Source: Microbacterium marinilacus (lineage in GTDB: Bacteria > Actinomycetota > Actinomycetes > Actinomycetales > Microbacteriaceae). Taken from it: DNA of 64,000 nucleotides. The stretch covers positions 1 to 64,000 of the forward strand of contig NZ_JAIJZW010000008.1 in the NCBI RefSeq assembly GCF_019753765.1, read 5' to 3'. Of the stretch, positions 50,659-59,370 are shown in pieces; position 1 is the first letter of the stretch, and the number at the start of each line of letters is the position of its first letter. The notes beneath the pieces were generated by a model that was not told where the DNA came from, made no database searches, and worked only from the letters and a program-made list of their open reading frames with translations. Made by a program: the position numbers and the translations under genes.

Positions 50659-51332
50659 CGGACGCCACCGTTGGCGCGAGCGGTCCACAGCGATGCGGCC
50701 TGCTGTCGTTCTCGCGGACCTGCATCGGCGAGGTCGACCACGACGGCCAACCACGACACAGCTTCCCGGGCTCGCCACTCCAGATCGGCCGGGACGACGC
50801 GCAGCAGGACGTTCTCGTTTCCGCGCGCCGGGACGAGGAAGTGATCCAGCTCGAGATCGGATAAGTCTTGTTCGTCGGCGTATCCTTCGGCGAAATCCCG
50901 AACGTTCATGCCCGAGCGCGGGTCGCTACGGCCGGATGGAGCGAACCTCGGGTCAGAGAGAAGACCGTCGGCCTCTGGGCTGGAAAGACGCAGCGTTCGG
51001 CCGCGACGGGCCAGGGCGCTCTGCAAGATCTCGAGAGCGTGACCAGGTTGCTCACCTAGGACCTTTCGCCACCTTCGACGCACGCGGGACAGTTCGTCGG
51101 GGGACAGGCGCTGGGGTGGACGATCCTCGGCGAGGGACAGGAGCGCCCACGCGATTCTGGGGCTGTAAGGCTGGCCGGCACGGCGCGACGAAGAAGGAAG
51201 GCTCCCCGCCTCGATGAGCCAGCGACCGGCGACCATCTCGGCGTCGAGCTGGCCGGCGTCGATCATGGCCCGAATCCGGGCCGAGGACACGCCCTGCTGC
51301 GCGGCGGCCTCCGGAACTGAGATCCTCACCAT
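50655..51332 (-). CDS. Antitoxin-like DNA-binding partner of the AbiEii-like toxin
   Basis: 225 residues from ATG 51332. An N-terminal helix-turn-helix of excisionase/MerR style (RISVPEAAAQQGVSSARIRAMIDAGQLDAEMVAGRWLIE) is followed by a helical domain with LSDLELDHFLVPARGNENVLLRVVP. Classical AbiEi has a winged helix of another type, so this is a variant. By position it should repress its own promoter and neutralise the nucleotidyltransferase. A leaderless promoter with an inverted repeat lies directly upstream. Confidence 0.6.
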   Translation of the reverse strand: MVRISVPEAAAQQGVSSARIRAMIDAGQLDAEMVAGRWLIEAGSLPSSSRRAGQPYSPRIAWALLSLAEDRPPQRLSPDELSRVRRRWRKVLGEQPGHALEILQSALARRGRTLRLSSPEADGLLSDPRFAPSGRSDPRSGMNVRDFAEGYADEQDLSDLELDHFLVPARGNENVLLRVVPADLEWRAREAVSWLAVVVDLADAGPRERQQAASLWTARANGGVR

Positions 51333-51368
51333 GACAGTATTGTTGCGTTGCGGCAATGATACTGTCAA
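51333..51368 (-). promoter_or_regulatory. Promoter and operator of the AbiE-like pair
   Basis: On the minus strand TTGACA (51368 to 51363), an 18-base spacer and AACAAT (51344 to 51339) end six bases before ATG 51332. Inverted arms acagtat (51334-51340) and atactgt (51359-51365) overlap both boxes, so a bound antitoxin would block transcription. Confidence 0.6.
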
Positions 51369-51384
51369 TAACGCCTGCGCGAGC

Positions 51385-51650
51385 TCACGCCGCCAGCGCA
51401 CCGTGTGAGTGCGTCCGGGGGGCCTCGCCGACCAGCGCCAGGTCGTCCGGGTCGCGCCAGTCGATCGCCCACTGAGCGGCCCGCCTGCCCTCGCGCCACC
51501 ACGCCGTGTCCGCTCTTGCCTCGATCGCCGACGCGATCGGCGCGAGCGCATCGGGGAGTTCTGCCCGCGCGTTCCCTCCCTCTCGGTGGGGCTGGGCTTC
51601 CGGACGAGGGTGCGGGTCACGATACGGTCGTGATGAGGGGGCGCTGTGCG
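51385..51650 (-). other. Possible remnant of a gene next to the AbiE-like module
   Basis: The minus-strand frame ending at 51385 looks coding over about 60 residues (ELPDALAPIASAIEARADTAWWREG, then QWAIDWRDPDDLALVGEAPR) and then loses coding character upstream. No start with ribosome binding site is seen. Together with the broken gene on the other side, it suggests the AbiE-like pair entered a decaying spot. Otherwise nothing is visible in the stretch between 51369 and 51708. Confidence 0.3.
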
Positions 51651-51708
51651 CAACGCAGCACACGATGCGACATGGGCCGCCCACGTTCACATACGACAGG
51701 AGAATCAC

Positions 51709-52149
51709 ATGCCCATTCGCACCACGCGCAACGCCGTCGCCGCGATCGCCGCCATCGCGCTGTTCCCGATCCTGGCCGGCTGTTCGGCCGGCGGGCAGTC
51801 GGTCGCCGACGCCTGCGAGATCATGCAGAACGGCACCGAGGAGCTGAACTCGAAGGCCGCCGAGCTGCAGAGTGCGATCACCAGCGACCCCGAGTCGCTC
51901 GGTGACCTCGTCGCGGAGGTCGACGCCGAGATCTCGAGCCTGGGCGAGGACATCACGAACGAGGAGGTCAAGCCGGTCTACGACCGCTTCGCCGCCGCGT
52001 TCAGCGACCTGACGTCGCAGCTGCAGACGCTCGCCGAGGTCGACGTCACCGACACGGAGGCCGTCACCGAGGCGACCGAGAACATGACCGCCACGAGCAC
52101 CGAGCTCACCGACGCGCAGACCGAGCTCACCGAGGTCTGCAGCGCCTGA
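51709..52149 (+). CDS. Lipoprotein, helical
   Basis: 146 residues from ATG 51709 (aggagaatcac leader). Signal peptide with lipobox ILAGCSAGG (Cys at about 23), then an acidic helical body with regular hydrophobic spacing (EELNSKAAELQSAITSDPESLGDLVAEVDAEIS ... TSQLQTLAEVDV). It should be lipid-anchored on the outer face of the membrane. The family is not recognised. Confidence 0.8.
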   Translation: MPIRTTRNAVAAIAAIALFPILAGCSAGGQSVADACEIMQNGTEELNSKAAELQSAITSDPESLGDLVAEVDAEISSLGEDITNEEVKPVYDRFAAAFSDLTSQLQTLAEVDVTDTEAVTEATENMTATSTELTDAQTELTEVCSA

Positions 52150-52179
52150 TTCTCCGGCCTCTTTCTCGTACGAGGGACT

Positions 52180-53259
52180 TCAGCGACGCGCGACCGTCGA
52201 GTCGGTGTTCCCCCGCGACGCACGCAGCGCACGCGCCTCGGCGAGCTCCTTCCGCTCCCGCTCGGCGGCCTTGTCGATCGTCCGCGTGTCACGCGGGGGC
52301 AGCTGGATGCGCTCCTCGGCGGCGATCCCGGCCTGCAGCTGTCGGCCGCGCTCCAGCTCGGCGTCGAACTCGGCTCCGAACAGCAGCGCCAGGTTCGCGA
52401 TCCACACCCACAGCAGGAACACGATCACGCCGGCGAGCGATCCGTACGTGCGTTCGTAGTTGGAGAAGTTCGCGACGTAGAAGCCGAACCCGAGGGACGC
52501 GATCACCAGCGTCACGATCGCGATCACGGCGCCCGTGCTGATCCACCGGAACTTCGGCTGCTTGGCGTTGGGCGTGAAGTAGTAGAGGACGGCGACGAAG
52601 AACACGACCACGAAGGCGAGCACGGGCCACTTCGCGATCTGCCAGATCAACACGCCCGTCTCGCCGATGCCGACCGCGTCGCCGAGCGCCTTCGCCACGG
52701 GACCGGAGACGATCAGCAGGATTACCGCGATCGCGACGAGGACGATGGCGAGCAGCGTGACGACGAGCTGCGCGGGCTTCAGCTTCCAGAACGGACGCCC
52801 CTCGTCGATCTCCCAGATGCGGTTCAGGGCGCGGCTGAACGCGCTGACGTAGCCCGAGGCCGTCCAGATCGCGAGCACGGTTCCGGTGATCAGCGCGAGC
52901 CCCGCGGTCTGAGAGCTCGCGAGCTCCTCGATCGGCCCCCGCAGGGCCGACGCCGCGTCGCCCGGCGCCACCTCTTGGACGATGTCGAGCACCGCGTCGG
53001 CCGCCTGCTGGCCCTGTCCGATGACCCCCAGCAGGGAGAACACGGCGATCAGCGCCGGGAACAGGGCGAGCACCGAGAAGTAGGTGAGCCCGGCGGCGAG
53101 GTCGATGCATCGGTCGTCGACGAACTCGCTGACGGTCTTCTTCAGCACGTACTTCCACGACGGCTTCTTGATGTCACCCAGCGAGTCGGGCTTCGCGGGG
53201 TGCTCCGGATCGGGGGCCAGTTTCTGGTCCTGGACGGAGTGGTCCGGCGTTCCGCTCAT
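52180..53259 (-). CDS. YihY/BrkB-family membrane protein
   Basis: 359 residues from ATG 53259. The blocks DDRCIDLAAGLTYFSVLALFPALIAVFSLLG, IWTASGYVSAFSRALNRIWE and SLAGVIVFLLWVWIANLALLFGAEFDAEL are characteristic of YihY/BrkB (formerly called ribonuclease BN). About six membrane helices and a charged C-terminal tail. Transport or envelope role, substrate unknown. Confidence 0.9.
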   Translation of the reverse strand: MSGTPDHSVQDQKLAPDPEHPAKPDSLGDIKKPSWKYVLKKTVSEFVDDRCIDLAAGLTYFSVLALFPALIAVFSLLGVIGQGQQAADAVLDIVQEVAPGDAASALRGPIEELASSQTAGLALITGTVLAIWTASGYVSAFSRALNRIWEIDEGRPFWKLKPAQLVVTLLAIVLVAIAVILLIVSGPVAKALGDAVGIGETGVLIWQIAKWPVLAFVVVFFVAVLYYFTPNAKQPKFRWISTGAVIAIVTLVIASLGFGFYVANFSNYERTYGSLAGVIVFLLWVWIANLALLFGAEFDAELERGRQLQAGIAAEERIQLPPRDTRTIDKAAERERKELAEARALRASRGNTDSTVARR

Positions 53260-53497
53260 GCTGCTGCCTTTCGCGATGCGGGCATTCCAAACCACCATGA
53301 AACGTCGTCGGCGTGGTCGCTGTACAGCGCTTGACCTCCCGGCCCGAACCTGAGATGAGAGCTCTGCGGGGGAGGGGGCGGGGGACGGCGATCATGCGCG
53401 GGGACGTTCGGTGCCGGTCCTCGCTCGGGCCTTTTCCTCGCTCGGCGGTGTCGCTACGGTTGGCGGTGTACCGATCAGTGAGAGAAGGGGGGACCCC

Positions 53498-53692
53498 ATG
53501 GGGCTTCTTGATGACGCGGGAAAGAAGATCAAGGACGCGTTCGAGGACGTGAAGGACAAGGCCGAGGACGTCGCCGAGAAGGTGTCCGACAAGGCCGAAG
53601 AGCTTCAGGCCGAGGAAGAAGCGCGGATCGCCGAGACGAGGGCCGAGGCGCTCAAGGCCGAGAACGACGCGAAGGACGCCGCCAGGGACTGA
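53498..53692 (+). CDS. Small charged helical protein
   Basis: 64 residues from ATG 53498 with a strong agaagggggga leader. Alternating Lys/Glu/Asp/Ala (DDAGKKIKDAFEDVKDKAEDVAEKVSDKAEEL) gives one long amphipathic helix of the LEA or stress-protein type. Likely a soluble stress-related protein. No domain is recognised. Confidence 0.65.
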   Translation: MGLLDDAGKKIKDAFEDVKDKAEDVAEKVSDKAEELQAEEEARIAETRAEALKAENDAKDAARD

Positions 53693-53928
53693 CGCGCGGC
53701 CGCTCGCGAGACGCCCCTCCTGGCTGTGGTCGGGAGGGGCGGCGCTGAGAGCCGGGGCAGGTCGGTCGCCCGAGCGATCGCCGCCCCACCTGAACGACCA
53801 CGCCGCTGGTCGCCCGAGCCCGGTGACGTCGCACACTGCGACGCGCGCCGCGGCTCCCTGGGCGACCTGCTCCGTGGCGCAATGCGGTCGGTGCGGACGG
53901 TCTGCGCCGGCATCGGAGGGGGAGCATC

Positions 53929-54603
53929 TTGTCGGAACCGGGACGTCCAGCGCGCGCAGGCGGCGCCGCGACACGCGGATCCGGGGGAGCGCGCCGAAAA
54001 CGCGGGCGATCGCTCAGTGAGGCCGCGTTCCAGCAGCTGGTCCGGGCGATCCAGCACGGCGAGCTGCTGCCGGGCGAGCGGCTGCTCGAGACCGAGCTCG
54101 CGGAGCGCCTCCACATGTCGCGGACCCCGGTGCGCGAGGCGCTGCAGCGACTGGAGGGCGCCGGGATGATCGAGGTGCTGCCCAACCGGATCACGACGGT
54201 GACAGACATCACGCCGGAGTCGCGACGGACGTCCGCCTGGTACGCCGGCTATCAGGCGGGCGCGGCGGCGCACATGGCCATCCCGCGCCTGACCTCGCAG
54301 GAGAGGTACGAGGCCGCGGGACTCGTGGACGAGATGGACAGCGCGGTGGGCACGCCGGACGCATCCGCGAGCCGGCGCCGGCTCTACAGCTACCTCTCCG
54401 CGCGGTCAGGCAACAGGCATCATCAGAACCACATGAGCGGCATGGAGGCGATCCTCGAACGCAACCTCCAGGCGATGGTCTACCCCGCCCACCTCCTGGA
54501 CCGCGCTCACGAGCACCACGCGGCGTTGAAGGCCGCGATCCTCGCCGGCGACGCCGACGCGGCCGAGCAGCTCATCCGCGAGCAGCACGGCATCCCCACC
54601 TGA
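53929..54603 (+). CDS. GntR-family (FadR-like) transcriptional regulator
   Basis: 224 residues from TTG 53929, five to six bases after ggaggggg. Winged helix GELLPGERLLETELAERLHMSRTPVREALQRLEGAGMIEVLPN near residue 40-95 is typical GntR. A helical FCD-type ligand domain follows (ESRRTSAWYAGYQAGAAAHM ...), with several His that may bind metal. Effector and targets are unknown. The neighbouring gene converges, so no target is implied by position. Confidence 0.85.
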   Translation: MSEPGRPARAGGAATRGSGGARRKRGRSLSEAAFQQLVRAIQHGELLPGERLLETELAERLHMSRTPVREALQRLEGAGMIEVLPNRITTVTDITPESRRTSAWYAGYQAGAAAHMAIPRLTSQERYEAAGLVDEMDSAVGTPDASASRRRLYSYLSARSGNRHHQNHMSGMEAILERNLQAMVYPAHLLDRAHEHHAALKAAILAGDADAAEQLIREQHGIPT

Positions 54604-54624
54604 GGCGCGGCGACCGTCCGGGCG

Positions 54625-55338
54625 CTAAGCGCGGTCGGTGGACCCTCGCCAGGTCGTGACCGCCAGACGCGTCTTCGGGGCGACGTCGGCCAGATCGAAC
54701 CACTCGTCGAGGTCGAGATCTCTGTAGGCGGCTCGGAACGCCGAGTCGGCCGTGTGCCCGAAACGCGCGAGGACCTCGAGCCGTTCCTCGGCGTCGAACG
54801 ATCGGTTGTGGACCGCGGTCATCGCCGCGGCGTTCGCGAACGACGCGAGGTAGTCGCTTGCCGCGTCATCCTCGGTCACGTCCAGGGCGCGAAGCAGCAC
54901 GGCAGCGAGCAGTCCGGTACGGTCCCAGCCGGCCCCGCAGTGGAACAGCACCGCACCTTCGGGAGCGGAGGCGATCGCGTCCAGCACCGCGGCGAGTCGG
55001 TCGGGCAGCTCACGAAGATGGGCGAGGTAGTAGAGAGGCGTGCCCCAGCGGCCGTCGGCTTCCAAGGGGCTCCAGAAGGCCTCGTCGTCTCCGTCGAGAT
55101 CTAGGCAGACCCGTGCGATTCCCGCTGGCACGGCGCCGGTCCGTTCGTGCGGCCGGCGCAGATCGAGCACGGTGCGCACGCCGTGGGCGGAGAGGCGATC
55201 CCAACCTGCCGGCGTCAGCCGGTCCAATGCCTCAGCGCGGACGAAGACGCCTCGCGGAGTCACGGATCCATCGGATCGCTTCAGCCCGCCGAGGTCGCGC
55301 ACGTTGGCGAGCCCCTCGATGAGGAGGTCATGCCGCAT
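54625..55338 (-). CDS. Tyrosine-protein phosphatase (PtpB/SIW14-like)
   Basis: 237 residues from ATG 55338 (tgaggg leader). Begins with EGLANVRDLGGLKRSDG, the usual start of this family, and has the P-loop HCGAGWDRTGLLAAVLL (Cys-x5-Arg) near residue 130. Members such as mycobacterial PtpB remove phosphate from Tyr and some Ser/Thr or lipid substrates. It has no membrane segment or clear signal peptide. Confidence 0.85.
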   Translation of the reverse strand: MRHDLLIEGLANVRDLGGLKRSDGSVTPRGVFVRAEALDRLTPAGWDRLSAHGVRTVLDLRRPHERTGAVPAGIARVCLDLDGDDEAFWSPLEADGRWGTPLYYLAHLRELPDRLAAVLDAIASAPEGAVLFHCGAGWDRTGLLAAVLLRALDVTEDDAASDYLASFANAAAMTAVHNRSFDAEERLEVLARFGHTADSAFRAAYRDLDLDEWFDLADVAPKTRLAVTTWRGSTDRA

Positions 55339-55394
55339 GCCCTCAGTCTTGCAGGGAGCAGGTGGCTGACCTGCGAAGAGAAGCCGTCGGTGGC

Positions 55395-55425
55395 TTGACC
55401 TTGACGTCGGGGCAATGTCTAGCGT
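55395..55425 (+). promoter_or_regulatory. Promoter of the DUF2268 gene
   Basis: TTGACC (55395-55400), a 19-base spacer and TAGCGT (55420-55425) end eight bases before ATG 55434. This near-leaderless layout supports ATG 55434 as the original start even though the frame is broken downstream. Confidence 0.45.
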
Positions 55426-55433
55426 CGAGCGAC

Positions 55434-56350
55434 ATGAGCATCTCTGTGCTCGACAGCGCCTCCGGCATCCGCGACGTCCTGGACGTGGCGCCGCAGACCG
55501 TGCGGAAGCCGTGCGACGTCTCTGGGCTCCGATGGCCGGCATGTACCACTTCATCCCCGGCGGGCTCGATCTCGCAGCGGTCCACGCGCAGAGCTTCGGG
55601 TTCCCCCTCGATGCACCGGCTGCGGTCGACGACCAGGTCCGCGAAGCGCTCGCAGAGCTCGTCGCCGCCGACGCCTGGGAGCGCGCCCGCGCCGCCCTCG
55701 ACGCCGGTACCGCCGCCCTCGCCTCCGCAGATCCGGGCCTCGTCATCCCCGACCTGCGGGTGCTGCTGGTGCTCGGCGATCCGACGAATCAGCACTTCAT
55801 GCGCGAGGTGCAGGGGCTGTCGGGCTTCGGAGGCATCAGCGGCTACATCGCCCTTACCGTCTGGCCCACTCGGCGGGTGCTGGACCGGCTCGAGGCGATC
55901 GTCGTCCACGAGCTGCATCACAACCTGCGGTACTCGCCGGGCGGTGTCGTGTGGCACCCCGCGACCGTGACGGTCGGCGAGCACGTGGTGTCCGAGGGCC
56001 TCGCCGACACGTTCGCCGCCGAGCTCTACGGGGCGGACGGCTACTCACACTTCGTGGGTGATCAGACCCGATCCGACGACGGTGTTCTCGCGCGGGTGGT
56101 CGAGGGGCTCGGCGTCAGCGGCATGGCCGATTTCGCCGCGTGGGTGCTGGGAGACGCGACGGCCGCGCTGTTCGGTGCGCAGCCCGTCGGCCTGCCCACC
56201 GGAGCCGGCTATGCGGCCGGTGCTCCACTGGTGCAGGCGTATCTCGACGAGACTGGTACGACCGCAGCGCAGAGCGTCCACACGCCCGCCTCCGAGATCC
56301 TCGGCATCGCGCTGCCTCGGCTCGGCCTCTCGTCGAACGCGCAGGGCTGA
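55434..56350 (+). pseudogene. DUF2268-type zinc peptidase-like gene, frameshifted near residue 25
   Basis: The N-terminus MSISVLDSASGIRDVLDVAP is in one frame; the rest, from AVRRLWAPMAGMYHFIPGGLDL to the stop, is in another. The switch between about 55498 and 55515 equals a one-base deletion (917 bases in all). The main part carries IVVHELHHNLRY and VVSEGLADTFAAELYG, the zinc-ligand and Glu motifs of DUF2268. A shorter protein starting at ATG 55532 would lack about 30 residues but keep the motif, so residual function is possible. It is followed 35 bases later by a MerR/TipA gene. Confidence 0.75.
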
Positions 56351-56385
56351 CGCCGTCGGGCACCGGACGACCGGAGGAGGACCCC

Positions 56386-57169
56386 GTGGAATGGACGGTC
56401 AACGACCTGGCCGAACGCGCCGGTATCAGCGGCCGCACCCTGCGTCACTACCACCGGATCGGCCTGCTCGCCCCCGACCGCATCGGCTCCAACGGGTACC
56501 GCTACTACGGGCCGGACGCGGTGGCGAGGCTTCAGCGCATCCTGCTGCTGCGCGACACGGGCATGCCGCTGGCGCAGATCGCCGAGGTGGTGGCCGCGTC
56601 CGCGTCGCACGAGGCGGAGGTCGACGCGCTCGTGGCGCACCTCGACCGGCTCGTTCAGGACCGCGCGGCGATCGAGCGCCGGATCCGCGCGGTCGAGCAC
56701 ACGCTGCAGATGCGGCGAGAGGGGCGTGAGCCGCAGATGGACGTGATGCTCGACGGTTTCAACGACCGGTACGAGGAGGAGGTCGTGCGGCGCTGGGGGC
56801 GCGAGGCCTTCGACGCCTCGAACACGTGGTGGCATTCGAAGACCGCGCGCCAGCAGCGCGAATGGAAGCCCCGATCCGATCGACTGCTCGCACGCTGGGC
56901 AGAACTCGAAGCGGCGGGGGAGTCACCCGGTTCCCCCGCCGCCCAGGATCGCGCGGCCGCGCACGTCGCGTGGTTCACCGAGATCCCCGGCACCCCCACC
57001 CACGCCGGCGACCGTCCGCGTTCGGCCGCGATGATCCGCGGCTTGGCCGGCCTGTACGAGGCGAACCCCGACTTCCACCGGGCGTTCGGCGGCGGCCCAG
57101 GCCGCGAGCTTCGCCGCGGACGCGTTGCGCGTGCATGTGCGGGCGTTGGAGGAGGGCGCGGCTGGATAG
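56386..57169 (+). pseudogene. MerR/TipA-type regulator, frameshifted near its C-terminus
   Basis: GTG 56386 has a perfect ggaggagg leader. An N-terminal MerR helix-turn-helix (WTVNDLAERAGISGRTLRHYHRIGLL ... YRYYGPDAVARLQRI) and coiled coil are followed by a TipAS ligand domain (about 125-240). At 57091-57096 one extra base changes the frame. With it removed, the protein would end AQAASFAADALRVHVRALEEGAAG at stop 57167-57169. As written, the frame runs on through the tRNA-Phe gene to 57294. TipA proteins sense thiopeptides or other drugs. Because only the last about 24 residues change, function may survive. Confidence 0.8.
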
Positions 57170-57204
57170 CCGGGGCCCGCCGTCTCGGCCCCGGAAAGCG
57201 AAAA

Positions 57205-57222
57205 CCCCCGGCGAACCGGGGG
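57205..57222 (-). terminator. Terminator of the tRNA operon
   Basis: Arms cccccgg (57205-57211) and ccggggg (57216-57222) with a cgaa loop, followed on the minus strand by gttttc. This is one of the few hairpins here with a T-run, just past tRNA-Phe. Confidence 0.8.
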
Positions 57223-57229
57223 CTTCAGG

Positions 57230-57305
57230 TGGTGGCTCCGACGGGCGTCGATCCCGTGACCTCACGATTTTCAGTCGTGCGCTCTACCAACTGAGCTACA
57301 GAGCC
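57230..57305 (-). tRNA. tRNA-Phe (GAA)
   Basis: The minus strand folds as a tRNA with acceptor GGCTCTG/CGGAGCC, anticodon GAA in CTGAAAA, and TPsiC arm containing GATCGACGC. Discriminator A is followed by encoded CCA (57230-57232). Confidence 0.95.
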
Positions 57306-57372
57306 TTGCGAAGGGCGAACCTGTCGCGTCCTAGACGAAAGGCCTCCTCGAAAGAAGGCCCGTCGCTCGGAG

Positions 57373-57446
57373 CGACCCTGACGGGACTTGAACCCGCGAC
57401 CTCCGCCGTGACAGGGCGGCACGCTAACCAACTGCGCTACAGGGCC
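57373..57446 (-). tRNA. tRNA-Asp (GTC)
   Basis: Acceptor GGCCCTG/CAGGGTC (one G-U pair), anticodon GTC in CTGTCAC, TPsiC loop GTTCAAG. CCA is not encoded. It lies between tRNA-Glu and tRNA-Phe in one operon. Confidence 0.95.
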
Positions 57447-57472
57447 AAACTATGAAATTATATCAGCTCGTG

Positions 57473-57545
57473 TGACCCCAACGGGATTCGAACCCGTGCT
57501 ACCGCCGTGAAAGGGCGGCGTCCTAGGCCGCTAAACGATGGGGCC
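57473..57545 (-). tRNA. tRNA-Glu (TTC)
   Basis: Acceptor GGCCCCA/TGGGGTC, anticodon TTC in CTTTCAC, TPsiC loop GTTCGAA. First gene of the three-tRNA operon. Confidence 0.95.
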
Positions 57546-57582
57546 GGGGTGAACCGCCGGGGCTCACGCTTGCCGACGATCA

Positions 57583-57612
57583 AGCATAAGGGGACGGCTT
57601 CCGATTTTCCAA
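57583..57612 (-). promoter_or_regulatory. Promoter of the tRNA operon
   Basis: On the minus strand TTGGAA (57612 to 57607), an 18-base spacer and TATGCT (57588 to 57583) lie 38 bases before tRNA-Glu. Confidence 0.6.
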
Positions 57613-57771
57613 CTCGGGGCGCGTCCTCCCGGATCCCGGGCGTTTCGCCCGCAGGATGAGGGCGCCCCTCGAACCTCGGCGGACGTCGGCACGATGCCCA
57701 CGCACCCCCCGGTCCCGTCCGATCGGGTGCGAACCTGCGCCGACGGATGGTGTAGATGTGGCGAATGTTGT

Positions 57772-57777
57772 TATTGT
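57772..57777 (+). promoter_or_regulatory. -10 box TATTGT, leaderless start of the M23 peptidase
   Basis: TATTGT ends seven bases before GTG 57785, which supports that codon as the start even though no Shine-Dalgarno is present. Confidence 0.45.
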
Positions 57778-57784
57778 GGCCGAT

Positions 57785-59272
57785 GTGAAACAGGCGGTGA
57801 CCAGCCCGATGGACACCTCGATGTCTGCAGCGGAGGAGTGCGATTGCGCGCCCACCGCTGCTGAGCGACGCCGCCTCTGGAACCCGATCACGCGCCGCAG
57901 CGCCCTCGCCATCGCGGGTGCCGGTGCTCTCGCGCTCGGCATCGGCCTCTCCAACGGCAGCCCCGCGTTCGCCCTCACCTACAACCCCGACGACTACCCG
58001 ACGTGGGAAGACGTCGAGCGGGCGCGCGGCGATGAGGCGAGCAAGCAGTCGGAGATCCAGCGCCTCGAAGACATGATCGCGCAGCTCAAGCGGCGCGTGG
58101 AGGAGACCACCGCCGCGGCGCAGCAGGCCGCCGACGAGTACTACGTCGCGCAGCAGGCGTTCTACGAGGCTGCCTATCGCGCGGACGAGCTGCAGTCGCA
58201 GGCCGACGCGCAGGCCGAGATCGCCGACACCGCCGCCACGAACGCGGCCCGGGTCGCGTCGCAGCTGTCGCGCACCGGCGGCGAGAACACGTCGCTGGAC
58301 GTGCTGTTCGCCGGATCCGCCGCCAACGCCGACGAGCTGCTGACCAAGCTCGGGCAGATGGACAAGCTGCTCGCCGGCAGCGAGACGATCTACGCCGAAG
58401 CCGTCGCCGCCCGCGACTCGGCCCAGAAGCTGACGGATCAGGCGCAGGTCGCCCGCGAGGAGCGCGACCGTCTGCAGAAGATCGCCGAAGAGAAGATGAT
58501 CGTCGCGCAGAACGCGCAGATCGCCGCCGAGCAGGCTCTCGCCGACGAGCAGGAGCACATGGTCACGCTCGAGGGCCAGCTCGCCGCCCTGCGCGACACG
58601 ACCAGCAAGACGGTCGCGGAGTACGAAGAGGGCGTCGCCGCGAAGCAGGCCTACGAGGAAGAGCAGCGCCGGCTCGAAGAGGAGCGTCGCCGCAAGGCCG
58701 CCGAAGAGGCGGCACGCAAGGCCAAAGAGGCCGCCGAGAAGGCTGCACAGGAGGCAGCAGAGGCGGCGAAGAACAACAACAGCGGTGGCGGAGGGGGCTC
58801 ATCGGCCCCGGCACCCGCGGCACCGGCCCCCGACGGCGGCGAGATCAAGAACAGCGGATGGGCCCGCCCGAGCGACGGCTGGCGCACGTCCGGCTACGGC
58901 GCCCGACCCAAGATGTGCGGCCCGAGCTACTGCGGCTCGACGTTCCACGCCGGCATCGACCTCGCCGCCGGCTGCGGCGCGCCGATCTACGCCGCCGCGA
59001 CCGGCACCGTGGTCTACGCCGGGTACAACGGCGGCTACGGCAACTACATCCGCCTCGATCACGGCAACGGCGTGGGCACCGGATACGGTCACATCGTCAA
59101 CGGCGGCATCCTCGTCGGCTATGGCCAGCACGTGAACGCCGGCGACGTGATCGCGTACGAGGGCAACACCGGCAACTCCTTCGGCTGCCACGTGCACTTC
59201 GAGGTCTACCTCGGTGGAGCGACCACCGACCCCGGCCCGTGGATGACGGCCCGCGGCATCAACACGTACTGA
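57785..59272 (+). CDS. M23 (LytM) peptidoglycan endopeptidase with coiled-coil domain
   Basis: 495 residues from GTG 57785. A signal peptide with twin-Arg-like RRRLWNPITRRSALAIAGAGALALGI ends near PAFA. A long coiled coil (about 85-330, ending in Ala/Glu/Lys repeats) and a Gly/Pro linker lead to the C-terminal M23 domain: HAGIDLA (zinc His388 and Asp) and HVHFEVY. The plan is that of cell division hydrolases (RipA/EnvC-like activators) that cut peptide cross-links. The zinc ligands are complete, so it is probably active. The Cys in KMCGPSYCGS and GCGA could form disulfides. Confidence 0.88.
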   Translation: MKQAVTSPMDTSMSAAEECDCAPTAAERRRLWNPITRRSALAIAGAGALALGIGLSNGSPAFALTYNPDDYPTWEDVERARGDEASKQSEIQRLEDMIAQLKRRVEETTAAAQQAADEYYVAQQAFYEAAYRADELQSQADAQAEIADTAATNAARVASQLSRTGGENTSLDVLFAGSAANADELLTKLGQMDKLLAGSETIYAEAVAARDSAQKLTDQAQVAREERDRLQKIAEEKMIVAQNAQIAAEQALADEQEHMVTLEGQLAALRDTTSKTVAEYEEGVAAKQAYEEEQRRLEEERRRKAAEEAARKAKEAAEKAAQEAAEAAKNNNSGGGGGSSAPAPAAPAPDGGEIKNSGWARPSDGWRTSGYGARPKMCGPSYCGSTFHAGIDLAAGCGAPIYAAATGTVVYAGYNGGYGNYIRLDHGNGVGTGYGHIVNGGILVGYGQHVNAGDVIAYEGNTGNSFGCHVHFEVYLGGATTDPGPWMTARGINTY

Positions 59273-59320
59273 CCCGACGTGCTCTCTTCGTCGGGACTGC
59301 CTCTTCGGTCGCGGACATGC

Positions 59321-59360
59321 GAAGGGGCCCGGACCGACGATGTCGGATCCGGGCCCCTTC
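59321..59360. terminator. Bidirectional terminator between the M23 gene and ppa
   Basis: Arms 59321-59333 and 59348-59360 (gaaggggcccgga and complement) with an inner ccgac/gtcgg stem. It lies between the converging stops at 59272 and 59371. Confidence 0.9.
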
Positions 59361-59370
59361 GCTGTGACGG

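Noticed and set aside
49879..50844. Plus-strand frame of 321 codons opposite the AbiEii-like gene
   Set aside because: No leader and no domain; the minus strand has the nucleotidyltransferase signature and ATGA coupling.
57230..57545. tRNA cluster as attachment site of an integrated element covering the AbiE-like module
   Set aside because: No integrase gene and no duplicated tRNA 3' end were seen between 47 and 57 kb.
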